A stretch of DNA of 49,150 nucleotides from Paractinoplanes rishiriensis (GTDB lineage Bacteria > Actinomycetota > Actinomycetes > Mycobacteriales > Micromonosporaceae). A program made the position numbers and the translations under genes. Numbering within the stretch: the first letter of the stretch is position 1; each line of letters opens with the position of its first letter. The stretch lies in contig NZ_BOMV01000112.1 of assembly GCF_016862375.1 (NCBI RefSeq), positions 1-49,150 of the forward strand, in the 5' to 3' direction. Below are positions 14,955 through 24,176 of the stretch, one piece after another. The notes beneath the pieces were generated by a model that saw only the letters and a list, made by a program, of their open reading frames with translations, ran no database searches and was not told the DNA's origin.

Positions 14955-17237
14955 TTGCAGTGCCGCCGCCTCGCCGTAGAGCGAGTCGTCTGAACCGCGT
15001 GGGGCCGTCACAAATCCATGAACGCGTTTTTGGCTCGCCCGATCCGGTAGCCACACCGGACGGGAATTGATCTTTACCTGCGTTGCCAACTTCTCTTTTT
15101 GTAGAATGGCGAGTGCGGCGGGAACTAGCCCTCGCTCACTCTGAGGCATACCGCGAAGAAGGGCGCTTTCCGCCCGGCCCCGACCCCGCTGCATGTAAAG
15201 CTTGCGGAGCAAGACAATGACAACCTTAACTCCGATTGGGAGGTCGCTGGCAACCACGGAGGCGTTTCGTTCCAGGGAATCTGGAAAATCGCCGAAGGTG
15301 CAGTTGGCCGCGAATCGCTGAGCTGGCAAATCAGATGCCCCTGCACGGCCGAATAGGACATCTATATAGCAGCCGTCAAAAGAAGGCAGCAGGCGAGGGT
15401 CCACTTCTCCTGAGATTTCAAGAGATTCGAAAATGCAGTTACTGAAAGAAATCGACGACAGGTCCGGCTGGCCCTCAAACAGTTCAAGCGAAGGCACGTG
15501 TACGCCATCAATATTGACCGTCGAATTATCGAGCCCGCATCCAAGGGCGAGACTGGCGCGCACAATATCTGCAGCGAGGACGTCGAGGTCAGCTCTCACG
15601 GCAGTTATCGCTGCGGCCCCAACCAGCTTTTCTGTAATATTATCCTTGCATTGGATTGCCACGACGTCGACGCCCAATTGCGTAAGAGAAACATTCCATC
15701 TTGAAGCCACCGAGTCGCCCGTGAGTACGGGGGTCAGGATAAACTCGCTGACGTCCCGCGCTTGCGCTGCGGCCGCCAGGTCAGCGTCGATGAAGTATCG
15801 CGTGCCTTGTTGAGCATCTGCATCAACGGCTAGCCCTGGCAAACGATGAAGAATGGTTCGCTGGTCGTCACTAGGCTCCTGGCCTCGAATGAGCGCGAAC
15901 CCTTCGGTAATCTCGGAGTACGTTAACGGACCAAGGCCACTCGGCTTACATCTCGCCACTGAGGCGAGGCGCTCCAATGTCGCTCGGACACTGCCGACAT
16001 CGATTCCCGCCTCAATATCGGACTCGCGACTAGAGATAATGTCGAGTAACGCATTCCAACCGGCGGCAGGCGCGAGATCCAGTGTTGAATCGCTGATCTC
16101 CTCAAGTTTGCGTTGCGCTGCCAGGTGACCAATCAATAGCGGTCGCGCAGGGAGCCATGCCGGAAGAGTGAACCAGTTCTTCCGACCGAGGTACTCACGT
16201 ATCTGTGCCTCATTGAACTCTGCAACTTCGAAAATGAGGCGTGATCTATCGTCGAAGAGAGCATCGCGCAACTCTGCTTCATTGTCAAAAAAGTGGCGTC
16301 TTCCGGCGACAGCGACTGCGGCCTTTCGTGGCGTTTCCTTGAAGAATCTCCTAACGAGCTCCATCGCCCTCATACGCGTTTCCCGCAGCAACCGCACATC
16401 ACTGCTCCAACCGGGAGCTGCGATTTCGTCGAAGCCATCCAGGAGTACGTGGATATAGCCTGATCGCCATGCCGCCACAAGAGACTCTGGCCGATCAAAA
16501 CCGATTTCCTCTGCATGATGCGTGAGCGCCACGCGTGGGGTCTTCTGGCCCCAATGGTCACGGAGGTTGAGGTGGACCGGATAACGGAGTGTGCGATTTT
16601 GCTTGTGCGCGTCCGCCAATTGGAAAAACAGCTGCCTGAAGGTCATGCTCTTGCCTGCGCCGTAGTCCCCGACTAAGGCATAGCGTTGTCCAGAGAGCAA
16701 GCGTTCCGCTAGGTCGTCGACATGCAATACTTCCAAATCTCCACTAGACGAGGCGCTGCTGGGAAGGATATCTACAGGGACGTACCGTTCAAGCGGCCCG
16801 TGGGGATCTTCCGGATTCCGCGCACTTCCGAACGGCGCCTCACGGCGGCGTTGCAGATATGCGAGAGAGTCAAAGAGACGGGACTTAAATTGAGCGAAAG
16901 ACAACGCTTTTATTCGGGGGTCGATGCCTCGTAACTCTTTAGTTTGCTCCGGCGTTGGAGCGTGGAGCGTTACGAACCAACCCTTTGCAAGGCGGCCATC
17001 GGTTCCTGTCCACCGCTTGATCGCCTTATGCAGCTTTTCGCCGTCGTGCTTCGCTTTGTCGAGTCGGCGGGATACCGTTGCCTCCACGCAGTGAACAATG
17101 TCATGGTCGAAAAAGATCCCGTCGTGCTCGACCGCTTCGATGTTCAGCATGCCGTCGGTTCTCGCGTGGGGCCAAAGTGCTCTTGCAACTGTTCGGACTT
17201 CTTCTTCAAATTCGTCTTGATCGACATCAGCAGTCAC
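14952..17237 (-). CDS. NACHT NTPase, bacterial NLR-like (bNACHT)
   Basis: This is a 761-residue protein. Walker A is GDYGAGKS (190-197). Walker B LLDGFDE (265-271) has the D-G-x-D-E form that marks NACHT, and AVAVAGRRHFF is the likely sensor strand. Residues 1-120 carry NIEAVEHDGIFFDHD and VHCVEATVSRRLDKA, which resemble the PD-(D/E)xK-like nuclease domain on some bNACHTs. Residues ~560-650 are pentapeptide-like repeats (SISFSNCIFESLEIS), and the final 100 look like a winged helix. Bacterial NACHT proteins act in antiphage defence by abortive mechanisms. The GTG at 17237 has GAGGAG upstream. Base composition is A+T-richer than its surroundings. It is a single-gene unit next to the tRNA-side att, the usual place for late-acquired cargo. 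Confidence 0.85.
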   Translation of the reverse strand: MTADVDQDEFEEEVRTVARALWPHARTDGMLNIEAVEHDGIFFDHDIVHCVEATVSRRLDKAKHDGEKLHKAIKRWTGTDGRLAKGWFVTLHAPTPEQTKELRGIDPRIKALSFAQFKSRLFDSLAYLQRRREAPFGSARNPEDPHGPLERYVPVDILPSSASSSGDLEVLHVDDLAERLLSGQRYALVGDYGAGKSMTFRQLFFQLADAHKQNRTLRYPVHLNLRDHWGQKTPRVALTHHAEEIGFDRPESLVAAWRSGYIHVLLDGFDEIAAPGWSSDVRLLRETRMRAMELVRRFFKETPRKAAVAVAGRRHFFDNEAELRDALFDDRSRLIFEVAEFNEAQIREYLGRKNWFTLPAWLPARPLLIGHLAAQRKLEEISDSTLDLAPAAGWNALLDIISSRESDIEAGIDVGSVRATLERLASVARCKPSGLGPLTYSEITEGFALIRGQEPSDDQRTILHRLPGLAVDADAQQGTRYFIDADLAAAAQARDVSEFILTPVLTGDSVASRWNVSLTQLGVDVVAIQCKDNITEKLVGAAAITAVRADLDVLAADIVRASLALGCGLDNSTVNIDGVHVPSLELFEGQPDLSSISFSNCIFESLEISGEVDPRLLPSFDGCYIDVLFGRAGASDLPAQRFAANCTFGDFPDSLERNASVVASDLPIGVKVVIVLLRKLYMQRGRGRAESALLRGMPQSERGLVPAALAILQKEKLATQVKINSRPVWLPDRASQKRVHGFVTAPRGSDDSLYGEAAALQ

Positions 17238-17672
17238 GGCGATAGCTCCTCACGAGGCTCCGGATATCGTACTGCCTGCGACTCGGCGTGGCATCGTCCT
17301 CCCGAATAATCAGTCCGCCTTCGATAGCCTCTTGGTCGGACGCGGCACGAGGTCGCCTCAGTAAGTCCGGATTGACTGATGTGCGAAGCCTAATTCTGGC
17401 GCTGCCGGTTCATGTCGGAAAGTGTGAAGCTTCCTGCTGTTTGCATGATTTGAATATCAGCTCGACGGCGATAGCGTGCCGGAACTTGAAGGTCGCCCGT
17501 CGGGCCACTCCGCCGACTGTTTCGGTTGCCGGACATCACCCGAACTCTCGCCGTCACGTCGCGTACCCGCAATGCACGGCTGAGGTCGCACCTGGGTGAC
17601 CGCAAGAACCTGGTCGCGTCCACGGGTTTGTGGGGAGTTTTCGAGGGACGGTTCAAAACTCCACGGACAAAG
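17238..17672. other. Spacer between NACHT gene and tRNA-Pro terminator
   Basis: This is about 435 bases without a convincing gene. It must hold the NACHT promoter and the right-hand att arm. Frames on both strands are Arg/Ser-rich with no ribosome binding site. Confidence 0.35.
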
Positions 17673-17711
17673 GGTATGCCCTGACCAGCATTCGGCTGGT
17701 CAGGGCATACC
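17673..17711 (-). terminator. Terminator of tRNA-Pro, carried by the element
   Basis: A 16-bp perfect inverted repeat (17673-17688 with 17696-17711, 7-nt loop CATTCGG) starts 3 bp after the tRNA 3' end on the minus strand, followed by CTTTG. It lies inside the mobile element, so integration supplies a new terminator along with the tRNA 3' end. Confidence 0.75.
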
Positions 17712-17713
17712 AA

Positions 17714-17790
<77 letters not shown>

Positions 17791-17863
17791 AGCTGCGTTG
17801 GAAATACTATCCGACGCCCCGCCGGACGCGAAATCGGTATACCCCTGGGTGTGTTGTCGCAGG

Positions 17864-18757
17864 TCAGCGCGGTATCAGGGTCAACACCGAGGCCTCCGGA
17901 CGGCAGGCGAACCTTATCGGCGCCGTTGGGTGAGTGCCCAGGCCGGCCGACACGTGCAGCCACGCGTCCGAGCCTGGCCAGCGGTGCACGCCCTTGGCCA
18001 TGGACTGCGGCAGGTCGCAGTTGGTGGTCAGCGCCCCATATCCGGGCACGCACACCTGGCCGCCGTGGGTGTGGCCGGCCAGCAGCAGCGTGAAGCCGTC
18101 GGAAGCCATCGCGTTGAGGACCCGAGACGCCGGCGTGTGGGTGACCCCGATGTGCAGGTCGGCCCCAGACGAAATCGGCCCCGCCACCGACGGGTAGTCG
18201 TCGCGTTCCACGTGCGGGTCGTCCACCCCCACCAGTTCCAGCGACCGACCCCCGGCCTTCAGGATCGTGCGGGCGTTGTTCAGGTCAGCCCATCCCGCAT
18301 CCACCAGCGCGGCCCGCAAATCTTCCGTAGGCAGGTCAACGCCCTGGACGTACTCGCGCGAGGGCAGCAGATACCGCAGCGGATTGCCCCACACCGGGCC
18401 CCTGTAGTCGTTGGAGCCGAACACGAAGGCCCCGGGCAGCGACAGGAAGGGGTCCAACGCTCGGAGCACACCCGGAACCGACGAAGGGTCGGACATGTTG
18501 TCGCCCGTGACGACCACGAAGTCGGGGTCGGTGCCGGCCAGCGCCGCCACCCAGGACTGCTTGCGCCGCTGGTCGGGCATCATGTGCAGGTCCGAGATGT
18601 GCAGGATGCGCAAGGGCTCGGCGTCCGGTTCCAGGACGGGTACGTCGAAGCGGCGCAGCGTGAACATGTTGCGTTCGACCAGTGAGGCGTAGGCGAACGT
18701 GGCTCCGCCGGCGGCTACTACGCCGGCGGCCAGGGCGATAAGGGGGCGCTTCCGCAT
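17864..18757 (-). CDS. Metallophosphoesterase
   Basis: This is a 297-residue protein. An N-terminal hydrophobic segment (LIALAAGVVAAGGATFAYA) anchors or exports it. Calcineurin-like motifs follow: ILHISDLHM (DxH), VVVTGDN (GDxx), GSNDYRG (GNxD variant with Ser), HTP, and AGHTHGGQV (GHxHxGQ). The family binds two metals and splits phosphoesters such as UDP-diacylglucosamine or nucleotides. The exact substrate is unknown. The ATG at 18757 starts with MRKRP and the signal anchor. It is divergent from the GatB/YqeY gene (25 bp), the common chromosomal arrangement in actinobacteria. Confidence 0.9.
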   Translation of the reverse strand: MRKRPLIALAAGVVAAGGATFAYASLVERNMFTLRRFDVPVLEPDAEPLRILHISDLHMMPDQRRKQSWVAALAGTDPDFVVVTGDNMSDPSSVPGVLRALDPFLSLPGAFVFGSNDYRGPVWGNPLRYLLPSREYVQGVDLPTEDLRAALVDAGWADLNNARTILKAGGRSLELVGVDDPHVERDDYPSVAGPISSGADLHIGVTHTPASRVLNAMASDGFTLLLAGHTHGGQVCVPGYGALTTNCDLPQSMAKGVHRWPGSDAWLHVSAGLGTHPTAPIRFACRPEASVLTLIPR

Positions 18758-18782
18758 GACGGCAAGAGTAGTTTCTCCGGGC

Positions 18783-19238
18783 ATGGGAACGCTGAAGGAC
18801 CGCCTGAACGATGACCTGCACACCGCGATGAAGGCCCGGGACGAGCTGACCACGGCGACGCTGCGGATGGCGCTGGCCGCCGTGCGTACGGCCGAGGTGG
18901 CCGGCAGCGCGGCGCGGGACCTCAGCGACGACGAGGTTTCGGCCGTGCTCACCAAGGAGTCCAAGAAGCGGCGTGAGGCGGCTACCGCCTTTGCCGACGC
19001 GGGGCGGGCCGAGCAGGCGGCCAAGGAGCGGTCCGAGGGCGAGATCTTGGAGCGTTACCTGCCGCAGCAGCTCAGCGACGACGAGATCGCCGACGTGGTT
19101 CGGCAGGCGCTGGCCGCCGGCGGGTTCAGCGGGCGTGGGCAGATGGGTCCGGCCATGAAAGCGGCGCAGGCGGCGGTGGCGGGCCGGGCGGAGGGTGGCC
19201 GAGTGGCCGCCGAGGTTCGCCGCCAGCTGGGGGTTTAA
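18783..19238 (+). CDS. GatB/YqeY domain protein
   Basis: This is a 151-residue protein, MGTLKDRLNDDLHTAMKARD, with the YqeY-type all-helical layout (LTKESKKRREAATAFADAGR, EILERYLPQQLSDDEI, GQMGPAMKAA). The family resembles the tail of the GatB subunit of the tRNA amidotransferase and may bind tRNA. Its role is not well established. The ATG at 18783 is preferred over upstream starts that would overlap the divergent gene. Confidence 0.9.
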   Translation: MGTLKDRLNDDLHTAMKARDELTTATLRMALAAVRTAEVAGSAARDLSDDEVSAVLTKESKKRREAATAFADAGRAEQAAKERSEGEILERYLPQQLSDDEIADVVRQALAAGGFSGRGQMGPAMKAAQAAVAGRAEGGRVAAEVRRQLGV

Positions 19239-19316
19239 AAGGGGAGTTGAAAGCACTCAGGTCGGCGGGTCGGCAACCGATGTGCTCCGGGACTACTCCT
19301 CCCCCCTGGAGAGCCT

Positions 19317-19739
19317 ATGAACGAGCCAGCACCCGCCGACCTCGACATGACGGTCAAGCTCACCCTGCCCACCATCGAGCCGTACCAGCAGGCCGCCGAC
19401 GCCACGACCCAGTTCGCGGCGATCACGGCCGGCGCGCCGTCCCCCAGCGTCTACTCGTCCTCGCGACAGCCGGTGCCGGCGGCCGTCGGGGCACCGCCGG
19501 CGATGTCGGTGCCGGGCTATGGGATGCCGGTTTCGCCGGCGGTGGGTTACGGACCGCCCATGTACGCCTACCACCCCGCCTACGGTCCGCCAGGGCCGGA
19601 GGCCGTCCCGGCGTACCACTACCCACCGCCACCGGCGCATCCGGTGCAGAAGAACGTCCCGTTGTCGTTTCTGCTGGCGTTCACCGGCACCCTGGCCGCC
19701 TGCATGCTCACGGTCACTCTGGTGCTACTTCTTAAATAA
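19317..19739 (+). CDS. Pro-rich single-TM protein
   Basis: This is a 140-residue protein. The first 110 residues are Pro/Ala/Tyr-rich (PPMYAYHPAYGPPGPEAVPA) and presumably cytoplasmic and disordered. One TM helix lies at the end (VPLSFLLAFTGTLAACMLTVTLVLLLK). GGAGAG precedes the ATG. It is a tail-anchored layout of unknown function. A strong bidirectional terminator follows. Confidence 0.7.
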   Translation: MNEPAPADLDMTVKLTLPTIEPYQQAADATTQFAAITAGAPSPSVYSSSRQPVPAAVGAPPAMSVPGYGMPVSPAVGYGPPMYAYHPAYGPPGPEAVPAYHYPPPPAHPVQKNVPLSFLLAFTGTLAACMLTVTLVLLLK

Positions 19740-19741
19740 AC

Positions 19742-19775
19742 CAAGGGGGTACGGCGTCAGCGCCGTACCCCCTTG
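19742..19775. terminator. Bidirectional terminator
   Basis: A 15-bp perfect inverted repeat (CAAGGGGGTACGGCG, TCAG loop) lies between two convergent genes, with A-rich and T-rich flanks, so it can end both transcripts. Confidence 0.85.
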
Positions 19776-19786
19776 TCATTTGCACT

Positions 19787-20083
19787 TCAGAGCGCGAGTT
19801 GGGGACGGACCGGAACCGCCGCGACCGCCGGTCCGACACTGCGGGCCGGCAGCTGCTGCGGCACCGAATAGGGGCCCAGCATGGATTCGACCGCGGGTGC
19901 GATGGATTGGCGGTCGTTGAGCTGGATCAGCCGGGCCGCGCGGGCCAGAGAACCGGTCTCGCCGTCGCGGAAGCCCTCGCGGTAGCCCTTCTCGTAGCGT
20001 TCGCCGCGGCCGAGTGCCCGGCCGAGGGCGAAGCAGGTGGAGCCGGCGAGAGCGAGGAGGAAGAACAATGCGAAGGGTGTCAC
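19787..20083 (-). CDS. Small membrane-anchored protein
   Basis: This is a 98-residue protein. VTPFALFFLLALAGSTCFALG is an N-terminal TM or signal anchor. A polar stretch (RYEKGYREGFRDGETG) and a disordered Pro/Val tail follow. GTG at 20083 is chosen because GGAAGGA lies upstream. An ATG ten codons earlier would place that site inside the gene. I recognise no family. Confidence 0.6.
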   Translation of the reverse strand: MTPFALFFLLALAGSTCFALGRALGRGERYEKGYREGFRDGETGSLARAARLIQLNDRQSIAPAVESMLGPYSVPQQLPARSVGPAVAAVPVRPQLAL

Positions 20084-20194
20084 GGAATGTTCCTTCCGAG
20101 TAACTAGCACCAATTAGGCGAAAAGTACCCCAAAAGGATCTCCGATATTGTAGCACCGAGATCAAGTACGCGGATGGGTGAAACCGGGCCGGTC

Positions 20195-22369
20195 TCAGTG
20201 GACTAAGGCCCTGCCCAGGCGGGTCGGGACGTCCTCGGGGTCGGCCGGGCGGCAGAGATGATAGCCCTGGCCGTAACCGCAGCCCAGCCTGCGCAACGCG
20301 TCCAGCTGGGCGGCGTTTTCGATCCCCTCGGCCACCACTCTCAAGCCGAGGATCTGGGCCAGCTCGACGATGGTGCGTACCAGTGCGAGATCCTCGCCGG
20401 TCAGCTCGGCCCGGGCGATGAACGCGCGGTCGATCTTGAGCTCGTCGACCGGGAGCTCGCGCAGGTAGGCGAGCGACGAATACCCCGTACCGAAATCATC
20501 GATGGACAGCTGGACGCCGAGACCGCGCAACGCATGCAGTGCCGCCTTGCCCAGGTCGGGCTCGCTCATCAGCACCGACTCGGTGAGCTCCAGGGTGACC
20601 GCGCTGGACGGCAGGCCCGCGATGGCCAGCGCCCGCATCACGTTGTCGGCAAAGCGGGGATGCACCAGCTGGTGGCCGGACACGTTGACGTTGAGGCCCA
20701 ACTCCGGGAAGTCGCGCCGCCACCGGGCCACCTGCACGGCACTCGACTCCAGCGCCCACTGGCCGATGTCGACGATCATGCCGAACTCCTCGGCCACCGG
20801 GATGAAGTCGACCGGCGAGACGAAGCCGCGCGCCGGGCTGTGCCAGCGGATCAGCGCCTCCACCCCGGCCGCCACGCCGTCCGCCAGGCGCACCAGCGGC
20901 TGGTACTGGAGGCGGAACTCGCCCTCGCGCAACGCCCGCTGGAGATCGCCGCGCAGGCTCAGCCGGTCGAGCGCCTCGGCGTGCATGTACGGCTCGTAGA
21001 CCAGCACCCGGCCGGGCCCGTCCTTCTTGGCCCGGTACATCGCCACGTCCGCGTTGTGCAGCAGCGCCTCCGGCCGCTCGACCACGTCGCGCGAGGTGGC
21101 GACGCCGACGCTGGCGCCGATGAACACCTCGCGGCCGGCCACCCGGAACGGCTCCCGGAGCGCGGCGACGATCCGCTCGCCGACCAGCGTGGCGGCCTCG
21201 ATCGGCGAGTCGTGCAGCAGCGCCGCGAACTCGTCGCCGCCGAGCCGGGCAGTGGTGTCGCTGGCCCGTACGCATCCCCGCAGCCGGCGGGCCACCAGGG
21301 CGAGCAGCTGATCGCCGGCGTCGTGCCCGAGGCTGTCGTTGACCGCCTTGAACCGGTCCAGGTCGACGAAGAGCACGCTGGTCGGATCGCTCGTGGTGGC
21401 CCGGGACGCCAGCACCCGGTTGAAGATCTTGAGGAACAGCGCCCGGTTCGGCAGGCCGGTGACCGGGTCGTGGTGCGCCTCGCGGACCGCCTCGACAGTC
21501 CGCGCGTCGGTCAGCGCGAGGCTCACCTGCTGGGCGAACGCGGCCAGTTGATCGCGTTCCTCGGTGTGCTCCTCCATGGCGCCGGCCAGGTGCGCCACCA
21601 GGCTGCCGGCCATCTCGCCGGTGACCCGGACCGGGGCGGCGATCACCGTGCCGGTCGAGTCCGGCCGGATCACCACCGCGCCGCCGGCCATCGCGGCCCG
21701 GGCCGCCGCCTCCTGCAACATCTCGTGGTCGGCGCCGCCCGCGGTGGAGGTGACGCTCAGCCGCCGGTCCGGGCCGCCCTCGGCGAGCATCAACGCGACC
21801 GCGGCGCCGTTCAGCAGTTCGGCCGCGCCGCTGGTCACCGCGTCCAGGATCTCCGGCAGGGGCCGCCGGCCGGAGATCGCCCGCTGGATGGTGAGCAGCG
21901 ACTCGACCAGCCGTTGCCGGGTCTGCGCGGTGCTCGCCTGGCGTTCCTTCTCGGCCCGCAGATGGCGCTCGGCGGCCAGCACCCGGATGCTGCGCAGGGC
22001 GAGACCCAGCACCTGGGCCATGCCCGCCAGCATCTGCCGTTCCTCCGGACCGAACGGCTCGAGGCGGCCCACCACCATGGCGTCGGCGTTCTCGCCGCCG
22101 AGCGGGCTGGGCGCCACGTTCAGTTCGCCGATGCCGCGCAACTCCACCAGGGTCTGCCCGGCGGCCGCGGCGAGCAGGGCCATCTCCGGGACGGTGGCGC
22201 CAAAGCCGTACGGGCCCAGCACCTTGCCGTCCCGGACCACCGCGCCCACCTCTGCATCGACCATCTCGCAGGCCCGCACGACCGCGGCGTCGATCGCGGT
22301 GATCTCGTTCTCGGCCGCGTTGACCGCGGTGAAGAACTCGGTGAGCAGGTGCGTCGACCAGGTCAGCAT
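20195..22369 (-). CDS. GAF-GGDEF-EAL cyclic-di-GMP protein
   Basis: This is a 724-residue protein. Residues ~20-130 and ~150-290 are GAF-like sensor domains, linked by a helix rich in charged residues. The GGDEF domain has an intact GGDEF (377-381). The EAL domain has EAL at 504-506, with IDDFGTGYSS, the ELTES strand and ELKIDRAFI following. Both synthetic and degrading sites look intact. It lacks TM segments and is predicted cytoplasmic. The ATG at 22369 begins 5 bp after the stop of the FIST gene, so the pair is co-transcribed and probably forms one sensory route into cyclic-di-GMP control. An N-terminal extension to 22465 would overlap the FIST gene and is not conserved in appearance. Confidence 0.9.
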   Translation of the reverse strand: MLTWSTHLLTEFFTAVNAAENEITAIDAAVVRACEMVDAEVGAVVRDGKVLGPYGFGATVPEMALLAAAAGQTLVELRGIGELNVAPSPLGGENADAMVVGRLEPFGPEERQMLAGMAQVLGLALRSIRVLAAERHLRAEKERQASTAQTRQRLVESLLTIQRAISGRRPLPEILDAVTSGAAELLNGAAVALMLAEGGPDRRLSVTSTAGGADHEMLQEAAARAAMAGGAVVIRPDSTGTVIAAPVRVTGEMAGSLVAHLAGAMEEHTEERDQLAAFAQQVSLALTDARTVEAVREAHHDPVTGLPNRALFLKIFNRVLASRATTSDPTSVLFVDLDRFKAVNDSLGHDAGDQLLALVARRLRGCVRASDTTARLGGDEFAALLHDSPIEAATLVGERIVAALREPFRVAGREVFIGASVGVATSRDVVERPEALLHNADVAMYRAKKDGPGRVLVYEPYMHAEALDRLSLRGDLQRALREGEFRLQYQPLVRLADGVAAGVEALIRWHSPARGFVSPVDFIPVAEEFGMIVDIGQWALESSAVQVARWRRDFPELGLNVNVSGHQLVHPRFADNVMRALAIAGLPSSAVTLELTESVLMSEPDLGKAALHALRGLGVQLSIDDFGTGYSSLAYLRELPVDELKIDRAFIARAELTGEDLALVRTIVELAQILGLRVVAEGIENAAQLDALRRLGCGYGQGYHLCRPADPEDVPTRLGRALVH

Positions 22370-22373
22370 CGGG

Positions 22374-23534
22374 TCAGGCCAGCGCGAGGGTGACCAGGGT
22401 GAGGTGGTGCATGCCGCTCGCGCCACGGGTCCGGGCGATCTCGCCGACGGTGTAGAAGCCGGCAAACGGCGCCCCGCCCAGCGCCGTCCGCATGGCCTCG
22501 ATCTCCTCCTCGAGGCCGCCCTCGACCAGCCCGGCCCGGCGGCCGCCGCAGTCGAACGCGAGCACGCCGAGCGGGGCGAGGCCGTCCAGCCCGGCGCGCG
22601 CCTCGGTGCACGACCAGGTGGCGCCGTCGATCAGCGCCTGCCGGTCGGCCTCCATGAGCCAGACCAGCGCGCCCTCGGGCACGTCGGCGGTGCTCCAGAC
22701 CGATCGATCGTCGTCGTCGCCGGCGTGGATGACCCGGATGTCCTCGCCGTTGCGCCGGGACAGGCCGAGCGGTTGCAGCGGGCGGCCCTGGTCGAAGAAC
22801 TCGTCCGCGGTGCCCTCGAAGTTGTTGCGGCGCAGCAGCACGTCCAGGGCCGGCTCGTCGTCCAGCTGGTAGATCCGCGGGCCGACGCTCCTCGTCACGA
22901 TCATCGGGGGTTCGGTACGCCGCCACCCGTGCGCGACGCCGATGCCGATCGGTCCGTCCGACCCGAGCGCGACGCCCACCACGTGATGGCTCAGCACCTC
23001 GTCGTTGTGGAACTGGAAGGTGCGCTGGTATTTGCGGTCGTCCCCGGCGAAGCCGCCGACCATCGGGGTGATCGCGCCGACCACCGAGTAGGCGCCGCGG
23101 ACGATCTCGTGCGGCCGCCCGGTGAGCGCGTCGCACAGCATGATCAGCACCTTGTTCGGGCCGTGCAGCCCGCGCAGCGCCTCGGTGACGTCGATGCCCG
23201 CGGCGCGCTGGTCGTGCTCGTCGACCGGGGTCACCCGGGTCTGCACCCAGAAGCCGTCGCCGCCCAGCGCGGCCACCGACACCCCGCCGACGGTCGCACC
23301 GCCGGCGCCGAGTTCGCCCATCGTGGTGCAGCCGACGATCACCGCGTCCGGTCCGGCTTCGGCCCGGACGGCCGCGAGCAGCGCCGGCAGGTCGTGCGAG
23401 GCCGAGCAGAAGACGAAGACCGCCTTGGGCGGCCGGCCGCCGATCGCCTCCGCGGCGGCCTCGGCACCGGCCTTCGCGGAGTCGCCGGCATTGCTCTGGC
23501 CGCTACCGAACCACCGGTGCGGGTTGGTCAGCAT
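22374..23534 (-). CDS. FIST sensory domain protein
   Basis: This is a 386-residue protein. The FIST_N region has AVFVFCSASHDLPALLAAVR and VIVGCTTMGELGAGG. The FIST_C region has RQALIDGATWSCTEAR, GVLAFDCGGRR and FAGFYTVGEI. FIST domains are thought to bind small ligands such as amino acids and signal to partner proteins. The following gene, 5 bp downstream, is a GGDEF-EAL protein, so it is the likely partner. Confidence 0.88.
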   Translation of the reverse strand: MLTNPHRWFGSGQSNAGDSAKAGAEAAAEAIGGRPPKAVFVFCSASHDLPALLAAVRAEAGPDAVIVGCTTMGELGAGGATVGGVSVAALGGDGFWVQTRVTPVDEHDQRAAGIDVTEALRGLHGPNKVLIMLCDALTGRPHEIVRGAYSVVGAITPMVGGFAGDDRKYQRTFQFHNDEVLSHHVVGVALGSDGPIGIGVAHGWRRTEPPMIVTRSVGPRIYQLDDEPALDVLLRRNNFEGTADEFFDQGRPLQPLGLSRRNGEDIRVIHAGDDDDRSVWSTADVPEGALVWLMEADRQALIDGATWSCTEARAGLDGLAPLGVLAFDCGGRRAGLVEGGLEEEIEAMRTALGGAPFAGFYTVGEIARTRGASGMHHLTLVTLALA

Positions 23535-23626
23535 GATCCCCTAATCGGCACCAATTGTCGGTTGCTGAGTGGTTGCGTGCGGGGTGCTGTTCTGCGCCGT
23601 CCGGCGGCCTGACAGGCTAGGACCTT

Positions 23627-24151
23627 GTGACTTCCTCTGACCTCGCGCGGCAGGTCCGCGACGTGAGCCGGCTCACCGGGCAGTTCGTGCTGCGCTCCGG
23701 CCGGACCGCCACCGAGTATTTCGACAAGTATCAGTTCGAGGCCGACCCGGAGCTGCTCGACCAGCTGGCCGAGCGGATGGCCGTGCTCATCCCGGACGGC
23801 ACCGAGGTGCTGGCCGGCCTGGAGATGGGCGGGATCGCGGTGGTGACCGCGCTGGCCCGGCACGCCAAGCTGCCCACGGCGTTCGTGCGCAAACAGGCCA
23901 AGCAGTACGGCACCGCGCGGCTGGCCGAGGGCGCCGAGGTGGCCGGCCGCCGGGTCCTGGTGGTCGAGGACGTGGTGACCTCGGGCGGCCAGGTGGTGAT
24001 CTCGACGAACGACCTGCGCAAGCTGGGCGCGCACGTGGACCACGCGCTCTGCGTGATCGACCGGCAGGAGGGCGGCAGCCAGGCGCTCTCGGCCGAGGGC
24101 ATCACCCTGCGCGCCCTGCTGACCCGAGCCGACCTCGAGGCCGCGGCTTGA
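23627..24151 (+). CDS. pyrE: Orotate phosphoribosyltransferase
   Basis: This is a 174-residue protein. RVLVVEDVVTSGGQV (about 108-122) is the PRPP-binding motif with the two acidic residues. LEMGGIAVVTALA and FVRKQAKQYGTARLAEG match the family's substrate and flexible loops. It makes OMP from orotate and PRPP in pyrimidine synthesis. GTG start at 23627. It stands alone, away from the other pyr genes, as is common in actinobacteria. Confidence 0.95.
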   Translation: MTSSDLARQVRDVSRLTGQFVLRSGRTATEYFDKYQFEADPELLDQLAERMAVLIPDGTEVLAGLEMGGIAVVTALARHAKLPTAFVRKQAKQYGTARLAEGAEVAGRRVLVVEDVVTSGGQVVISTNDLRKLGAHVDHALCVIDRQEGGSQALSAEGITLRALLTRADLEAAA

Positions 24152-24176
24152 TGAAGCGCCGCTGAGCCGTGACTAT

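Noticed and set aside
17390..17713. Minus-strand frame between NACHT gene and tRNA-Pro
   Set aside because: Starts at the tRNA end, crosses the terminator hairpin, and has no ribosome site or motif.
20258..22393. Long plus-strand frame opposite the GGDEF-EAL gene
   Set aside because: Same explanation; the minus strand carries intact GGDEF and EAL motifs.
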